This document shows, in pieces, positions 51,396 to 59,114 of a DNA stretch of 64,000 nt. The DNA lies in assembly GCA_963675935.2 (NCBI GenBank), contig CAXXPV010000005.1, positions 1-64,000 of the forward strand. The letters run 5' to 3'. The DNA comes from G963675935 sp963675935 (lineage in GTDB: Bacteria > Planctomycetota > Planctomycetia > Pirellulales > Thermoguttaceae). Position numbers and translations under genes: made by a program. The notes beneath the pieces were generated by a model that was not told where the DNA came from, made no database searches, and was given only the letters and a program-made list of their open reading frames with translations. Positions within the stretch are counted from its first letter, which is position 1, and the number at the start of each line of letters is the position of its first letter.

Positions 51396-51911
51396 ATGGC
51401 CAGCTACAACCGCGTAATTTTGATCGGCAATCTTACTCGTGATATCGAGCTGCGCTATCTCCAAAGTGGCATGGCGGTGACCGATATCGGCTTGGCAGTA
51501 AACGATAAACGCAAAAATGCCAATGGCGAGTGGATTGAAGAGACCACTTTCATCGACGTAACTGTCTGGGGACGCACGGCCGAGGTGATGAGCGAGTACC
51601 TCAGCAAAGGCTCGCCGGTTTTCATCGAAGGCCGGCTGAAGCTCGATAGCTGGGAGGGCCAGGATGGCCAGAAAAAATCGAAATTAAAAGTCGTTTGTGA
51701 GCGGATGCAGTTGATCGGCAGTAAAGGGCAAGGCGGACAGGGCGGTTCCAACAGCGGCGGCCCGCGGCCCGCGGCTCGCGGCGCGAACATGCAGCGAGGT
51801 CCAGGCAACGGCCCGGCTTCGCAGTTTAGTCAAGAAGCCCCGCCCGACGACGCCGGTTTCGATTCCGGTCCGGGAGAGCCGTCCGGCGGCGGCGATGAGA
51901 TTCCATTCTAA
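51396..51911 (+). CDS. ssb: Single-stranded DNA-binding protein
   Basis: 171 residues, AAGGAG 8 nt upstream of ATG 51396. OB-fold: YNRVILIGNLTRDIELRYLQ, TTFIDVTVWGRTAEVMSEYL, GSPVFIEGRLKLDSW. A Gly/Pro linker then the acidic tip GGGDEIPF for binding replication and repair partners. Standard rpsF-ssb-rplI neighbourhood. Confidence 0.95.
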   Translation: MASYNRVILIGNLTRDIELRYLQSGMAVTDIGLAVNDKRKNANGEWIEETTFIDVTVWGRTAEVMSEYLSKGSPVFIEGRLKLDSWEGQDGQKKSKLKVVCERMQLIGSKGQGGQGGSNSGGPRPAARGANMQRGPGNGPASQFSQEAPPDDAGFDSGPGEPSGGGDEIPF

Positions 51912-51973
51912 GTGTATGCAATAAAATAGTAACGCAATTTTCATTTTGCTTTTTGATTCAGGCGGAGAGACCG

Positions 51974-52525
51974 ATGCCCAACGTGAAGTCCCGAAAATCG
52001 ACCACCGTACCGCACCGCGCCAAGCGTTTGCCGAAAGGCGAACACGGCGGCATCGAATTGCTGCTCGTGCAAGCGGTCGAGCATCTCGGCGCCCAGGGCG
52101 ACGTGGTTGAAGTGAAGCATGGCTATGCCTTGAACTATCTGATTCCGCAGGGGCTGGCCACGATCGCCACCGACCATCACAAGCGGATGGTGGAGAAGCA
52201 TCGCGCCCAGTTGGCGGCCATCGAGAAGGCCCGGTTGGCCACTTTGCAGGCATTGTCGGCCGATTTGGCCCGTCAGAGCGTGACGATCGAGGCCAACGCC
52301 AACGATGAGGGACACCTCTACGGCTCGGTCGGCGCCACGGAAGTGGCCAACGCCTTGAAGAAGGCGAATTTCCACATCGCGGCCGATCAGGTTCGTTTGA
52401 CCGGCCCGTTGAAGGAGCTTGGCCTCTACACCGTCGTCATCCATCTCGGCCACGAGATCGACGCCGAAGTGAAGGTTTGGGTCGTTCCGTCGGTGGTCGA
52501 AGACGCCACAGCCGGCAATTCGTAA
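51974..52525 (+). CDS. rplI: Large ribosomal subunit protein bL9
   Basis: 183 residues from ATG 51974 (GGAGAG just upstream). A 30-residue basic N-terminal extension (NVKSRKSTTVPHRAKRLPKG) precedes the core GIELLLVQAVEHLGAQGDVV and VKHGYALNYLIPQGLATIAT. Its stop codon TAA lies in the TAAATA repeat that borders the MITE-B copy, so the element landed at the very end of the gene. Confidence 0.93.
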   Translation: MPNVKSRKSTTVPHRAKRLPKGEHGGIELLLVQAVEHLGAQGDVVEVKHGYALNYLIPQGLATIATDHHKRMVEKHRAQLAAIEKARLATLQALSADLARQSVTIEANANDEGHLYGSVGATEVANALKKANFHIAADQVRLTGPLKELGLYTVVIHLGHEIDAEVKVWVVPSVVEDATAGNS

Positions 52526-52528
52526 ATA

Positions 52529-52648
52529 GTTTTTGTTGCGGAAAGATGCGGTTGGCCGGATTGTCGCCTTTCGCTCCGCGAAAGCAGCGATGAATTCGCG
52601 CTACTTTCGCGGAGCGAAAGGCGACAAAAGGCTTTCCGCAACAGAAAC
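52529..52648. mobile_element. MITE family B, copy 2
   Basis: 120 bp. Left end GTTTTTGTTGCGGAAAG, right end its complement with one mismatch. Flanked by TAAATA at 52523-52528 and 52649-52654. The inside is a long palindrome (TTTCGCTCCGCGAAAG and GCGGAGCGAAAGGCGAC). Shares the TTGCGGAAAG end with the element at 20830. Confidence 0.75.
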
Positions 52649-52719
52649 TAAATACCGTGTACACCTCACGCTCTGCGTGAAGTTGGGCGTATACCTCACG
52701 TGGATCACGAGGAGTACGG

Positions 52720-53832
52720 CTATCCGCCGAACATCTCGGTGAAATGGCCTTCGTGACGGCCGACGCCAATGCGTTTGTGTCCGCCGAGCATATTCTTGTG
52801 ATGCCCCGGACTGTGGAACCACGCCGAATTCGCGTCGTTCCCGTTCGTCGAGCCATAGTAGATGTTTTCGCCCGAGGCCGACGTGCCGAATCGCTTGGCG
52901 CGGTCCCAGGGCGTTTTCTTGCCGACGACGGGCGATTCGTGCGCGAAAAAGCCCTTTTCCTTCATGTCTTTCGAGTGATCGCGCGCGGCTGCGCATAGCT
53001 TCAAATCGATGGCCACGGCCGAAAGCCCCAGGAGATTCCGTGTAAGATTCGCGGCCAAAATGCACCGAGCCTCCTCGGGGTCGATCTGCGGAGCGAGCCG
53101 GGTGTTCGCGTCAAGCGTGGCTCGCGTGGCGGCGTCCATCGGCGCGGTCGCCCGCACGGCAAGCTCTTCCTCGCCTTGCAAGTATTTCTCGAAAGTCGGC
53201 AATTCTTTCGGCCGATCCGCCGCGTCGGTTTCCTGATTGTAGAGGCCGACCGCGCAGGCTTCCCACAAACCGCCCAGCGGCGTGAGCTTCTTGCGATCCT
53301 CCTGCAATCGTTCCGAGCGTTTCAGAACGTCGCTGGGGTTGATGACCAAAAGTTCTTCGAGCCGCTTCATCGCCGGATCGCCCTTGGCGACGATGAGGTC
53401 GTGCGTGAAATTGGGCTGCTTTTGAAGATCGAGCACGGTTTTCCGCAGTTGCAGAACTTCCTGAAAGTCGGTTTTGTTGACCCGATCCTTGGCCGCCCGT
53501 GCAGCCTCTTGGGTGAACTTCACGCCGTAGCGTTTCATCTCGGGCGCCATGTCGCGCGTGATGAGGTTCATCAGGGCGTTGGTGGCCGGCTGCCCCGCGG
53601 CGATGGCCTCGTGGACCGCCTCATTGCGTTTGTCGATGTCTTTTCCCGCCTGACGATAATGGGCCAACACCCGGCTGACGGCTCGCCGCTGGTCGGGCGT
53701 GAGTGTTTTGGCGGCCGGCTTCGATGCCGGTTTCGATGGTTTCAGCCCTTGGGCTTGGGCCGGCGAAGCCGTGGCGGCCACGACGGCCAGAATAATCGCC
53801 GGCAGCGTCAATCGTCGAAACAAGGATTTCAT
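52720..53832 (-). CDS. Exported CAP-domain (SCP-like) protein
   Basis: 370 residues. A signal peptide (LPAIILAVVAATASPAQAQG, A-Q-A cleavage) is followed by a helical middle (residues 45-280) and a C-terminal CAP domain: LKLCAAARDHSKDMKEKGFF, GENIYYGSTNGNDANSAWFH, SPGHHKNMLGGHKRIGVG. The two His of the CAP cavity (HS and GHH) are visible. Role unknown; probably in the cell envelope. A broken MITE lies in its promoter region. Confidence 0.85.
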   Translation of the reverse strand: MKSLFRRLTLPAIILAVVAATASPAQAQGLKPSKPASKPAAKTLTPDQRRAVSRVLAHYRQAGKDIDKRNEAVHEAIAAGQPATNALMNLITRDMAPEMKRYGVKFTQEAARAAKDRVNKTDFQEVLQLRKTVLDLQKQPNFTHDLIVAKGDPAMKRLEELLVINPSDVLKRSERLQEDRKKLTPLGGLWEACAVGLYNQETDAADRPKELPTFEKYLQGEEELAVRATAPMDAATRATLDANTRLAPQIDPEEARCILAANLTRNLLGLSAVAIDLKLCAAARDHSKDMKEKGFFAHESPVVGKKTPWDRAKRFGTSASGENIYYGSTNGNDANSAWFHSPGHHKNMLGGHKRIGVGRHEGHFTEMFGG

Positions 53833-54074
53833 GGGATTCTTTTGTTGGAAACCATCGACATTGCAGGAGAATTACAAAAGTCGCTTGTAGAACGGAATTG
53901 TAAGCGTTCACGGGTCGGTGGGCGGTTACACGGAATTTATTCCGTTCCATCGCGCCTTTTGCCCGGCAAACGGAATAAATTTCGTTCTACTTTGCAGTTC
54001 TTGTTTTGAACCGGCTGGAAATGGAAAATCTCGGTCGTATGGGTTAGAATCAAACCCCAAACGAGGAGAAATCC

Positions 54075-54392
54075 ATGACTGCACCACGACGATGTTTCAC
54101 CACAGACCAGAAGGCTACCATCCTTAAGAGGTACTTGGTCGATAAAGTACCGATGTCGGATCTGTGCGACGAGTACGGCATCAAGCCCAACCAAATCTAC
54201 GCCTGGCAGAAAATCCTGTTCGATAACGCCTCGGCCGCCTTTCATCCGGTCGCCAAACGCGAGGCCCAAAAACTGTCCGCTCAAGAGGAGGAGGTTGCCC
54301 GGCTGCGGGCCAAGCTCGTTCAAAAGAACGAGGTCATCTCCGAATTGATGGAGGAGAACGTCCGCGCAAAAAAAGAGGCTGGGGAACTCTAA
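54075..54392 (+). CDS. IS3-type transposase OrfA (HTH, leucine zipper)
   Basis: 105 residues from ATG 54075 with GAGGAG 7 nt upstream. A helix-turn-helix at LVDKVPMSDLCDEYGIKPNQ binds the IS ends, followed by a coiled coil (AQEEEVARLRAKLVQKNEVI). It ends in KKEAGEL, where the run of A residues 54368-54374 lies in the zero frame as GCA-AAA-AAA-G. Probable -1 frameshift into orfB gives the full transposase. Confidence 0.9.
   Translation: MTAPRRCFTTDQKATILKRYLVDKVPMSDLCDEYGIKPNQIYAWQKILFDNASAAFHPVAKREAQKLSAQEEEVARLRAKLVQKNEVISELMEENVRAKKEAGEL
54368..54374 (+). promoter_or_regulatory. Candidate programmed -1 frameshift site (A7)
   Basis: The heptamer A-AAA-AAA followed by G is in phase with the orfA reading frame. 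A -1 slip puts the ribosome in the orfB frame, which is open from here: AGA GGC TGG GGA onward, 22 codons to GTG 54440. A purine stretch and the orfA stop follow at 54390. Confidence 0.75.
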
Positions 54393-54439
54393 ACGGATGT
54401 TGGGTTCCCCATGACACCCGCGATGAAGTCGTCGATTAC

Positions 54440-55363
54440 GTGCGGCGTTGGAACGAGCGTACAGAGATTCCCGCCCGGCAGTTCGTCGCTTGGTTGGGCA
54501 TTACATCGAGCAAGTTTCACGACTGGAAGGATCGCTATGGCAAACGCAACGAACACAACGGTTGGGTGCCGCGCGACTGGTGGCTCGAAGACTGGGAGAA
54601 GCAGTCCATCATCAAGTTTTCGTTCGAGTTTCCGTTGGAAGGCTATCGACGATTGGCGTTCATGATGCTCGACCGCGACGTGGTGGCGGCAAGCCCCAGC
54701 ACGGTGTATCGCGTATTGAAATCGGCGGGCCGCATCGGCCGCTCAACGAACAAACCCTCCAAGAAAGGCACGGGCTTCCATCAGCCGAAAAAACCGCATG
54801 AACATTGGCATATCGACATAAGCTACATCAACATCCATGGCACGTTTTACTACCTGACGACGATCCTCGACGGCTACAGCCGTTACATTGTGCATTGGGA
54901 GATTCGCCGTTCGATGACCGAGCAAGACGAATTGGTTGTTCTTCAGCGTGCAAAAGAAAAGTTCCCGAACGAAACGCCTCGGATCATCAGCGACAACGGG
55001 TCGCAATTTGTGGCGAAGGATTTCAAGGAGTTCATTCGCATCTGCGGGATGACACATGTGCGGACGAGTCCGTACTATCCGCAGAGCAACGGCAAGCTGG
55101 AGCGATTTCACGGGAGCATCAAAGGCGAGTGTATTCGGCCCGGCACGCCGATCTCGCTGGAGGACGCGATTCGCCTCGTCGGCAACTATGTGGAGCATTA
55201 CAACCACGTTCGCTTGCACAGCGCGATCGGCTACATTGCGCCGTCGGACAAGTTGTCGGGCCGCGAGACGGAGATTTTCGCGGTGCGAGACCGCAAGCTA
55301 AACGAGGCTCGCGAGCGTCGCAAGGAGCAACGCGAGGCGTCGCGTTTACGAACGGTTGCCTGA
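54440..55363 (+). CDS. IS3-type transposase OrfB (DDE integrase)
   Basis: 307 residues counted from GTG 54440, but the frame is open back to 54374, so it is probably made as an OrfAB fusion. The integrase core has D in HWHIDISYINIHGT, D in TPRIISDNGSQFVAK, and E in SNGKLERFHGSIKGE, with the HTH_21-type N-terminal part EGYRRLAFMMLDRDV. C-terminal YVEHYNHVRLHSAIGYIAP is the IS3 signature. Catalytic triad complete, so it may be active. Confidence 0.92.
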   Translation: MRRWNERTEIPARQFVAWLGITSSKFHDWKDRYGKRNEHNGWVPRDWWLEDWEKQSIIKFSFEFPLEGYRRLAFMMLDRDVVAASPSTVYRVLKSAGRIGRSTNKPSKKGTGFHQPKKPHEHWHIDISYINIHGTFYYLTTILDGYSRYIVHWEIRRSMTEQDELVVLQRAKEKFPNETPRIISDNGSQFVAKDFKEFIRICGMTHVRTSPYYPQSNGKLERFHGSIKGECIRPGTPISLEDAIRLVGNYVEHYNHVRLHSAIGYIAPSDKLSGRETEIFAVRDRKLNEARERRKEQREASRLRTVA

Positions 55364-55657
55364 CGGCTGAAACTCGGCTACGATGGTAAACGGCCTGGGC
55401 GGAGGATAGGGCTCTGGTGGGAACCAACCCGAGCGCCGACCTAGGGGTTGTGAGCGAGGCATGGGCGGCGGCCACGCTGCCGTCCACCTCCCTCGCTTAC
55501 AACATCAATGCGCAAAATCCAAGGCACTACCAAACAACTTTCATGTCTTAACGATCCTTAACTCAGCAATCGACGTTTCCATTTCACGCTGAACCAAAAC
55601 ATTCTCATGGCCGACATTGCGAAAACAGTCGCGGTCGTCGATAATCATTCCATTATT

Positions 55658-56119
55658 ATGCTTCAAATTATTCTTTACCAGCCGGAAATTCCCTACAATA
55701 CGGGCAACGTGGGCCGAACCTGCGTCGCCCTGGGCGCCAAACTGTGGCTGGTCCGCCCACTGGGATTCCAGATTGACGATCGTCACTTGCGGCGAGCCGG
55801 GCTCGATTATTGGCAACACCTCGATTGGGAGGTGGTCGATGATTGGCCGGCGTTGACGGCCCGGCTGGCGGGTCGGCGGCTGTGGTTTTTCACCAAGCAT
55901 GCCCAACGAGCGTATACCGAGGCTGCGTTTGGCCCGGACGACGGATTTGTCTTCGGCTGCGAGTCGCGAGGGCTGCCCCGCTCGTTGCTCGATGCCCACG
56001 CGGACGGCTGTCTTCGGATTCCGATAGCCCCGGAGGCTCGAAGCCTGAATCTGGGTGTCAGCGTGGCCGTAACGGCGTTCGAGGCCATGCGTCAGTGCCG
56101 TTCTCCCGCAAATGGGTAG
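55658..56119 (+). CDS. trmL: tRNA (cytidine/uridine-34-2'-O)-methyltransferase, SPOUT family
   Basis: 153 residues from ATG 55658, the family start (LQIILYQPEIPYNTGNVGRT). The SAM-binding knot shows FVFGCESRGLPRSLLDAHAD and LRIPIAPEARSLNLGVSVAV. Modifies the wobble base of certain tRNAs. The upstream in-frame ATG 55607 lies in the remains of the MITE-A copy and is not family-like. Confidence 0.9.
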   Translation: MLQIILYQPEIPYNTGNVGRTCVALGAKLWLVRPLGFQIDDRHLRRAGLDYWQHLDWEVVDDWPALTARLAGRRLWFFTKHAQRAYTEAAFGPDDGFVFGCESRGLPRSLLDAHADGCLRIPIAPEARSLNLGVSVAVTAFEAMRQCRSPANG

Positions 56120-56219
56120 TTGCCGCGGGATTTTCCGCGGGGTACACTTCCACGGGTCAAGTTTGCGGTGAAGTTTGTGGTCCCGGCTATACTGACGATC
56201 AGAAAAGTATTGCAATGCC

Positions 56220-56291
56220 GTTTAGCCGGCGAGCTTGCTCGCCGCATCGAGTGTTGTCCTAAAACGCGGCGGGCAAGCCCGCCGGCTAAAC
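56220..56291. repeat. GTTTAGCCGGCG palindrome, copy 5
   Basis: Left arm GTTTAGCCGGCGAGCTTGC, right arm GGGCAAGCCCGCCGGCTAAAC in inverted orientation. It is preceded by CAGAAAAGTATTGCAATGCC, as for the copy at 17552. Confidence 0.85.
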
Positions 56292-56373
56292 AACCCAATG
56301 TTGCATTGATATTCTAAGTGACGATATAGGTACAAATTTTAAGCATGTCGAGTTCTCTCCCAGGAGTCTGATT

Positions 56374-56859
56374 ATGAAGAATTCAACGATTTTGTGGGCT
56401 GTAGCTCTTTTTGCAGTCGTTGCGGGCCTGTTGGCCGCCGCCACGGCCTCGGCGCAAGTCGTGGTCTACACGCCGCCCGCTGCGGCAGTGTACGCCGGTC
56501 GCTACGCGGCTTATCCATATGGCGCGGTCGTTTACAATCCACGCCGGACGTATCGGCAGGCCGTGCGATACGGCTATGCGCCGGTGTTCGTGCCGGCGGC
56601 GCCGGTGATTACTCGAGGACCGACCGATTACTTCGGCCGTCCGATGTACGGTCCTCCGTACTACGCTTATCCGCGGCCGCCGATCACCTATGGCGCGAAC
56701 GGCTACGATTACCGTCCGGTTCCCGCCGCTCCGCAACCGTCGGCCACGGCGCCTTCAGCGGCGGCCGTCGAGACGCCGCCGCCGCCCGCGCCCGCGCCGG
56801 CCACGGAGGCGATTCCCGCGCCGGCGGCCGAGGCGATTCCGATGCCACCCACGCATTGA
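56374..56859 (+). CDS. Secreted Tyr/Pro-rich protein
   Basis: 161 residues. CAGGAG lies 7 nt upstream of ATG 56374. The signal peptide ILWAVALFAVVAGLLAAATA with A-S-A cleavage is followed by a low-complexity Tyr/Pro/Gly/Ala stretch (AVYAGRYAAYPYGAVVYNPR, YFGRPMYGPPYYAYPRPP) and a Pro/Ala/Glu tail. Such composition suits a disordered or surface-coat role. Family unnamed; no enzymatic motif. Confidence 0.75.
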   Translation: MKNSTILWAVALFAVVAGLLAAATASAQVVVYTPPAAAVYAGRYAAYPYGAVVYNPRRTYRQAVRYGYAPVFVPAAPVITRGPTDYFGRPMYGPPYYAYPRPPITYGANGYDYRPVPAAPQPSATAPSAAAVETPPPPAPAPATEAIPAPAAEAIPMPPTH

Positions 56860-56902
56860 CGTTTGATTGACTCGCGGAAAAGCAATGTTGCATCAACCTG
56901 TT

Positions 56903-57007
56903 TATTGACTGCCAGACTGATAATGTCGTAATAGCCGTGGGCCAACGGCCCGCGGAATGCGGTTTCCATCATCAATGGCGCCGACATTTATCACCTGACG
57001 GTCAATA
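56903..57007. repeat. 105-bp element with imperfect terminal inverted repeats, copy 2
   Basis: Same length and design as 46246-46350. Left TATTGACTGCCAGACTGATA, right the complement of TATTGACCGTCAGGTGATAA, with an AATAGCCGTGGG palindrome in the centre (56930-56958). Confidence 0.8.
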
Positions 57008-57063
57008 AGCGACGCGATTGGCGTTTGTTTCCCGTGAGTCGCTAAATCGGCGAGAAACGCGGC

Positions 57064-58737
57064 CTATTTCTCCGGCTTGCTCGGCTCTTCCGCCTTTGCT
57101 TGGGCTGGTTTGGGCGAAGCCAACGCCTGTGAATAGACGCCCGAGTAGATCGGCAAATGCCGGTAGTAGACTTCGAGCATGCAGATCGAGAGACACGTGA
57201 CGTAAAGTCGTCCTGCGTACCGCCCCCATTGATCTTCGGACGGTTTATTGGGATCCCAACTGCCGGCCTCCTTGCCTCGCGGCTCTTGTTGCTCGGGCAG
57301 AATTTGCCGCATCTTCGCGTTCCAACGATCCCAGGGCTTGCCTCCAAAATGGTGCGCCGTCTGCGTGGCGTAGTACCAGAAATAGACGTTTCGATTGTTA
57401 TCAAAGTTGACGAGGTATTCGGGCGACGTGATCCATTCGACGCCAGCCACGAGCCTTGGATCATTGCGTTTCCAACCGAGATATTCCCGCATCAAAAGGG
57501 CTTCGGCCGTCATCGAGAGTCGAACTTCATCGCCTCTCTGATAGGGATACCTGGCGCCGCCGTGCTGTGCGACGGAATCGAGATATTTCGTGACGCGGCT
57601 GAGATTTTCCTTGGGCACGTCGAGGCCCGCCATTCTCGCACTTTGAAGGGCCATCACGATCCAACCCGTGACCGAAACGTCGCTCGGAAATTCTTGGGGG
57701 TCATATCGCCAACCCCCGTCTCTGCCCTGGCAGCGCAAACAGTAGTTGATGGCCTGTTGGGCGGGATATTGGAATTTTTTGTCTTCGCTCATTCCGTACA
57801 GTTCACAAATGGCGATGGAACACTGACCGTGTGAGTAGAATCGGTGATTTCGTTGGCCGCTTTCAAAAAAACTGCCAAACGAATCTTGCTGTTTCAACAG
57901 CCATTGCCAACCATTGGCCACGTTTTTCTTGAACCTTCCTTCCGTGTGCGTATTGCCATTTCCTTGGAGCGCAAGCAAGGCCATGGCCGTGGCCGAGACT
58001 TTGCAGTCGTTGAATTCGGGGGCCCCGCCGCTGAAAGGACCCGAGAGGCTCCACGAGCCGTCGCGATGCTGGTTGCGGGCCAGCCATTCCAGCCCTTTGA
58101 TGACGGCCGCTTCCGTGGTCCCCGTGCCGCCGTAGCGGCCCATCGACCCTCCTGGATTGAGCGAACTGCCAAGCTTTCGGCCGCTGAAAGCGATGCCGAA
58201 CTGCGGCGCCGTGAGTTCCGATGAAATTTGCGTGCCCTTGGGATTCGCCTCCAAACGCCCCGGCGCCGCGAAAGGATCATCGACCGGCGGCAATTTGCTC
58301 GTCGTAATCACTTCCTCGCTGATCGTCTTGACGTTCGGCTCGCCAAGCGGCGAGTCGAATCTCAATTGGTCACCGATTTTTTCGGCGTAAACAAGCTCGG
58401 CGTTCAATTGGATCGGCTTGCGGGGTATATGGACGTAGACGACGAGCGCCATGATGATGATCGCCAGCAAGTGAATCGCCAGACTAAACAGCCAGGGCGG
58501 CGATTTTTCAAGCACGGCGACCGTTACCGGGTCGATGGCGTCCTCGTCCGGCGTTTCAGGCGGCGTTTGCGAGGCGATGATTGTGGCAGGAATCTCTCGG
58601 GGTATCGGCGCGGGGCGGGGCGTCGCCGGCAGCGGTTCCGCCGTGCGAAGCGTTTTCGCGCCGGCCGCTTTCGGGGCGAGCGGGACCGCCTGGGACGGGC
58701 GATTTTCCGATTCTGGATATGAACTCGACGAAGCCAT
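57064..58737 (-). CDS. Prenyltransferase/squalene-oxidase repeat protein with membrane anchor
   Basis: 557 residues. A Pro-rich cytoplasmic N-terminus (about 75 residues) is followed by one membrane helix (PWLFSLAIHLLAIIIMALVV, about residue 80) and then alpha-toroid repeats: GLEWLARNQHRDGSWSLSGP, LRCQGRDGGWRYDPQE, GWIVMALQSARMAGLDVP, WYYATQTAHHFGGKPWDRW. The C-terminal tail is Lys/Pro/Glu-rich. Paralogous to 22226-23377 (shared GGWRY and SVT-VMALxSAR segments). No terpene-cyclase acid motif seen. Confidence 0.85.
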   Translation of the reverse strand: MASSSSYPESENRPSQAVPLAPKAAGAKTLRTAEPLPATPRPAPIPREIPATIIASQTPPETPDEDAIDPVTVAVLEKSPPWLFSLAIHLLAIIIMALVVYVHIPRKPIQLNAELVYAEKIGDQLRFDSPLGEPNVKTISEEVITTSKLPPVDDPFAAPGRLEANPKGTQISSELTAPQFGIAFSGRKLGSSLNPGGSMGRYGGTGTTEAAVIKGLEWLARNQHRDGSWSLSGPFSGGAPEFNDCKVSATAMALLALQGNGNTHTEGRFKKNVANGWQWLLKQQDSFGSFFESGQRNHRFYSHGQCSIAICELYGMSEDKKFQYPAQQAINYCLRCQGRDGGWRYDPQEFPSDVSVTGWIVMALQSARMAGLDVPKENLSRVTKYLDSVAQHGGARYPYQRGDEVRLSMTAEALLMREYLGWKRNDPRLVAGVEWITSPEYLVNFDNNRNVYFWYYATQTAHHFGGKPWDRWNAKMRQILPEQQEPRGKEAGSWDPNKPSEDQWGRYAGRLYVTCLSICMLEVYYRHLPIYSGVYSQALASPKPAQAKAEEPSKPEK

Positions 58738-59040
58738 CCAACAGCCTTTTCCGCGATGTTCCGAAGTCGCCCGCGATTGTCCCCTTAGCTTGAGTGTAGC
58801 AGACAGTCGGCAAAAGTGCCAAGAAGGATTGGTTTCGTGTCCAAGCCCCCCCCCGGATGGTTTGGTTGCGATTGTGGACAGGGGTGGATTTCGGCCAAAA
58901 AAAGGGCCTATTTCTGTTTAGTGTCATCAGAAACGTAAAATAGTTAAAATAGTGCTGGGCTGCCTCGACAGCCGCCGACATTATGGTAGAATCCAAGGAA
59001 TGGACGGTGAGGCGACATGGCTTCCCGAGATCAAATATGA
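58738..59040. other. Promoter-type intergenic region before tRNA-fMet
   Basis: 303 bp. Nothing coding. TATGGTAGAATCC at about 58983-58995 could be the -10 region of the tRNA promoter; this is a weak call. Confidence 0.35.

Positions 59041-59114
<74 letters not shown>

Larger units (their letters stand above)
54002..55601 (+). mobile_element. IS3-family insertion sequence (1600 bp)
   Basis: Ends are TG...CA as in IS3 elements: left TGTTTTGAACCGGCTGGAAA, right the complement of TGTTTTGGTTCAGCGTGAAA (about 19 of 26 matches over the TIR). TTCT directly repeats at 53998-54001 and 55602-55605, a 4-bp target duplication. Contains orfA and orfB with an A7 slip site, plus about 240 bp of non-coding tail with an inverted AGCGAGG/CCTCGCT hairpin. 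It is inserted inside the right TIR of MITE-A copy 3. Confidence 0.85.
53864..55609. mobile_element. MITE family A, copy 3, interrupted by an IS3-type element
   Basis: Left end CAGGAGAATTACAAAAGTC. The right end, rejoined across the IS (53984-54001 plus 55606-55609), reads ACTTTGCAG-TTCT-CATG, matching the family right end at all but two positions. The flanks ATCGACATTG (53854-53863) and GCCGACATTG (55610-55619) agree in 8 of 10, a decayed 10-bp target duplication. The internal sequence differs from copies 1 and 2 (GTAGAACGGAAT-type inversion). Confidence 0.7.

Noticed and set aside
55364..55601. Possible passenger gene in the IS3 tail
   Set aside because: No open frame longer than about 40 codons and no ribosome site; only a hairpin is visible.
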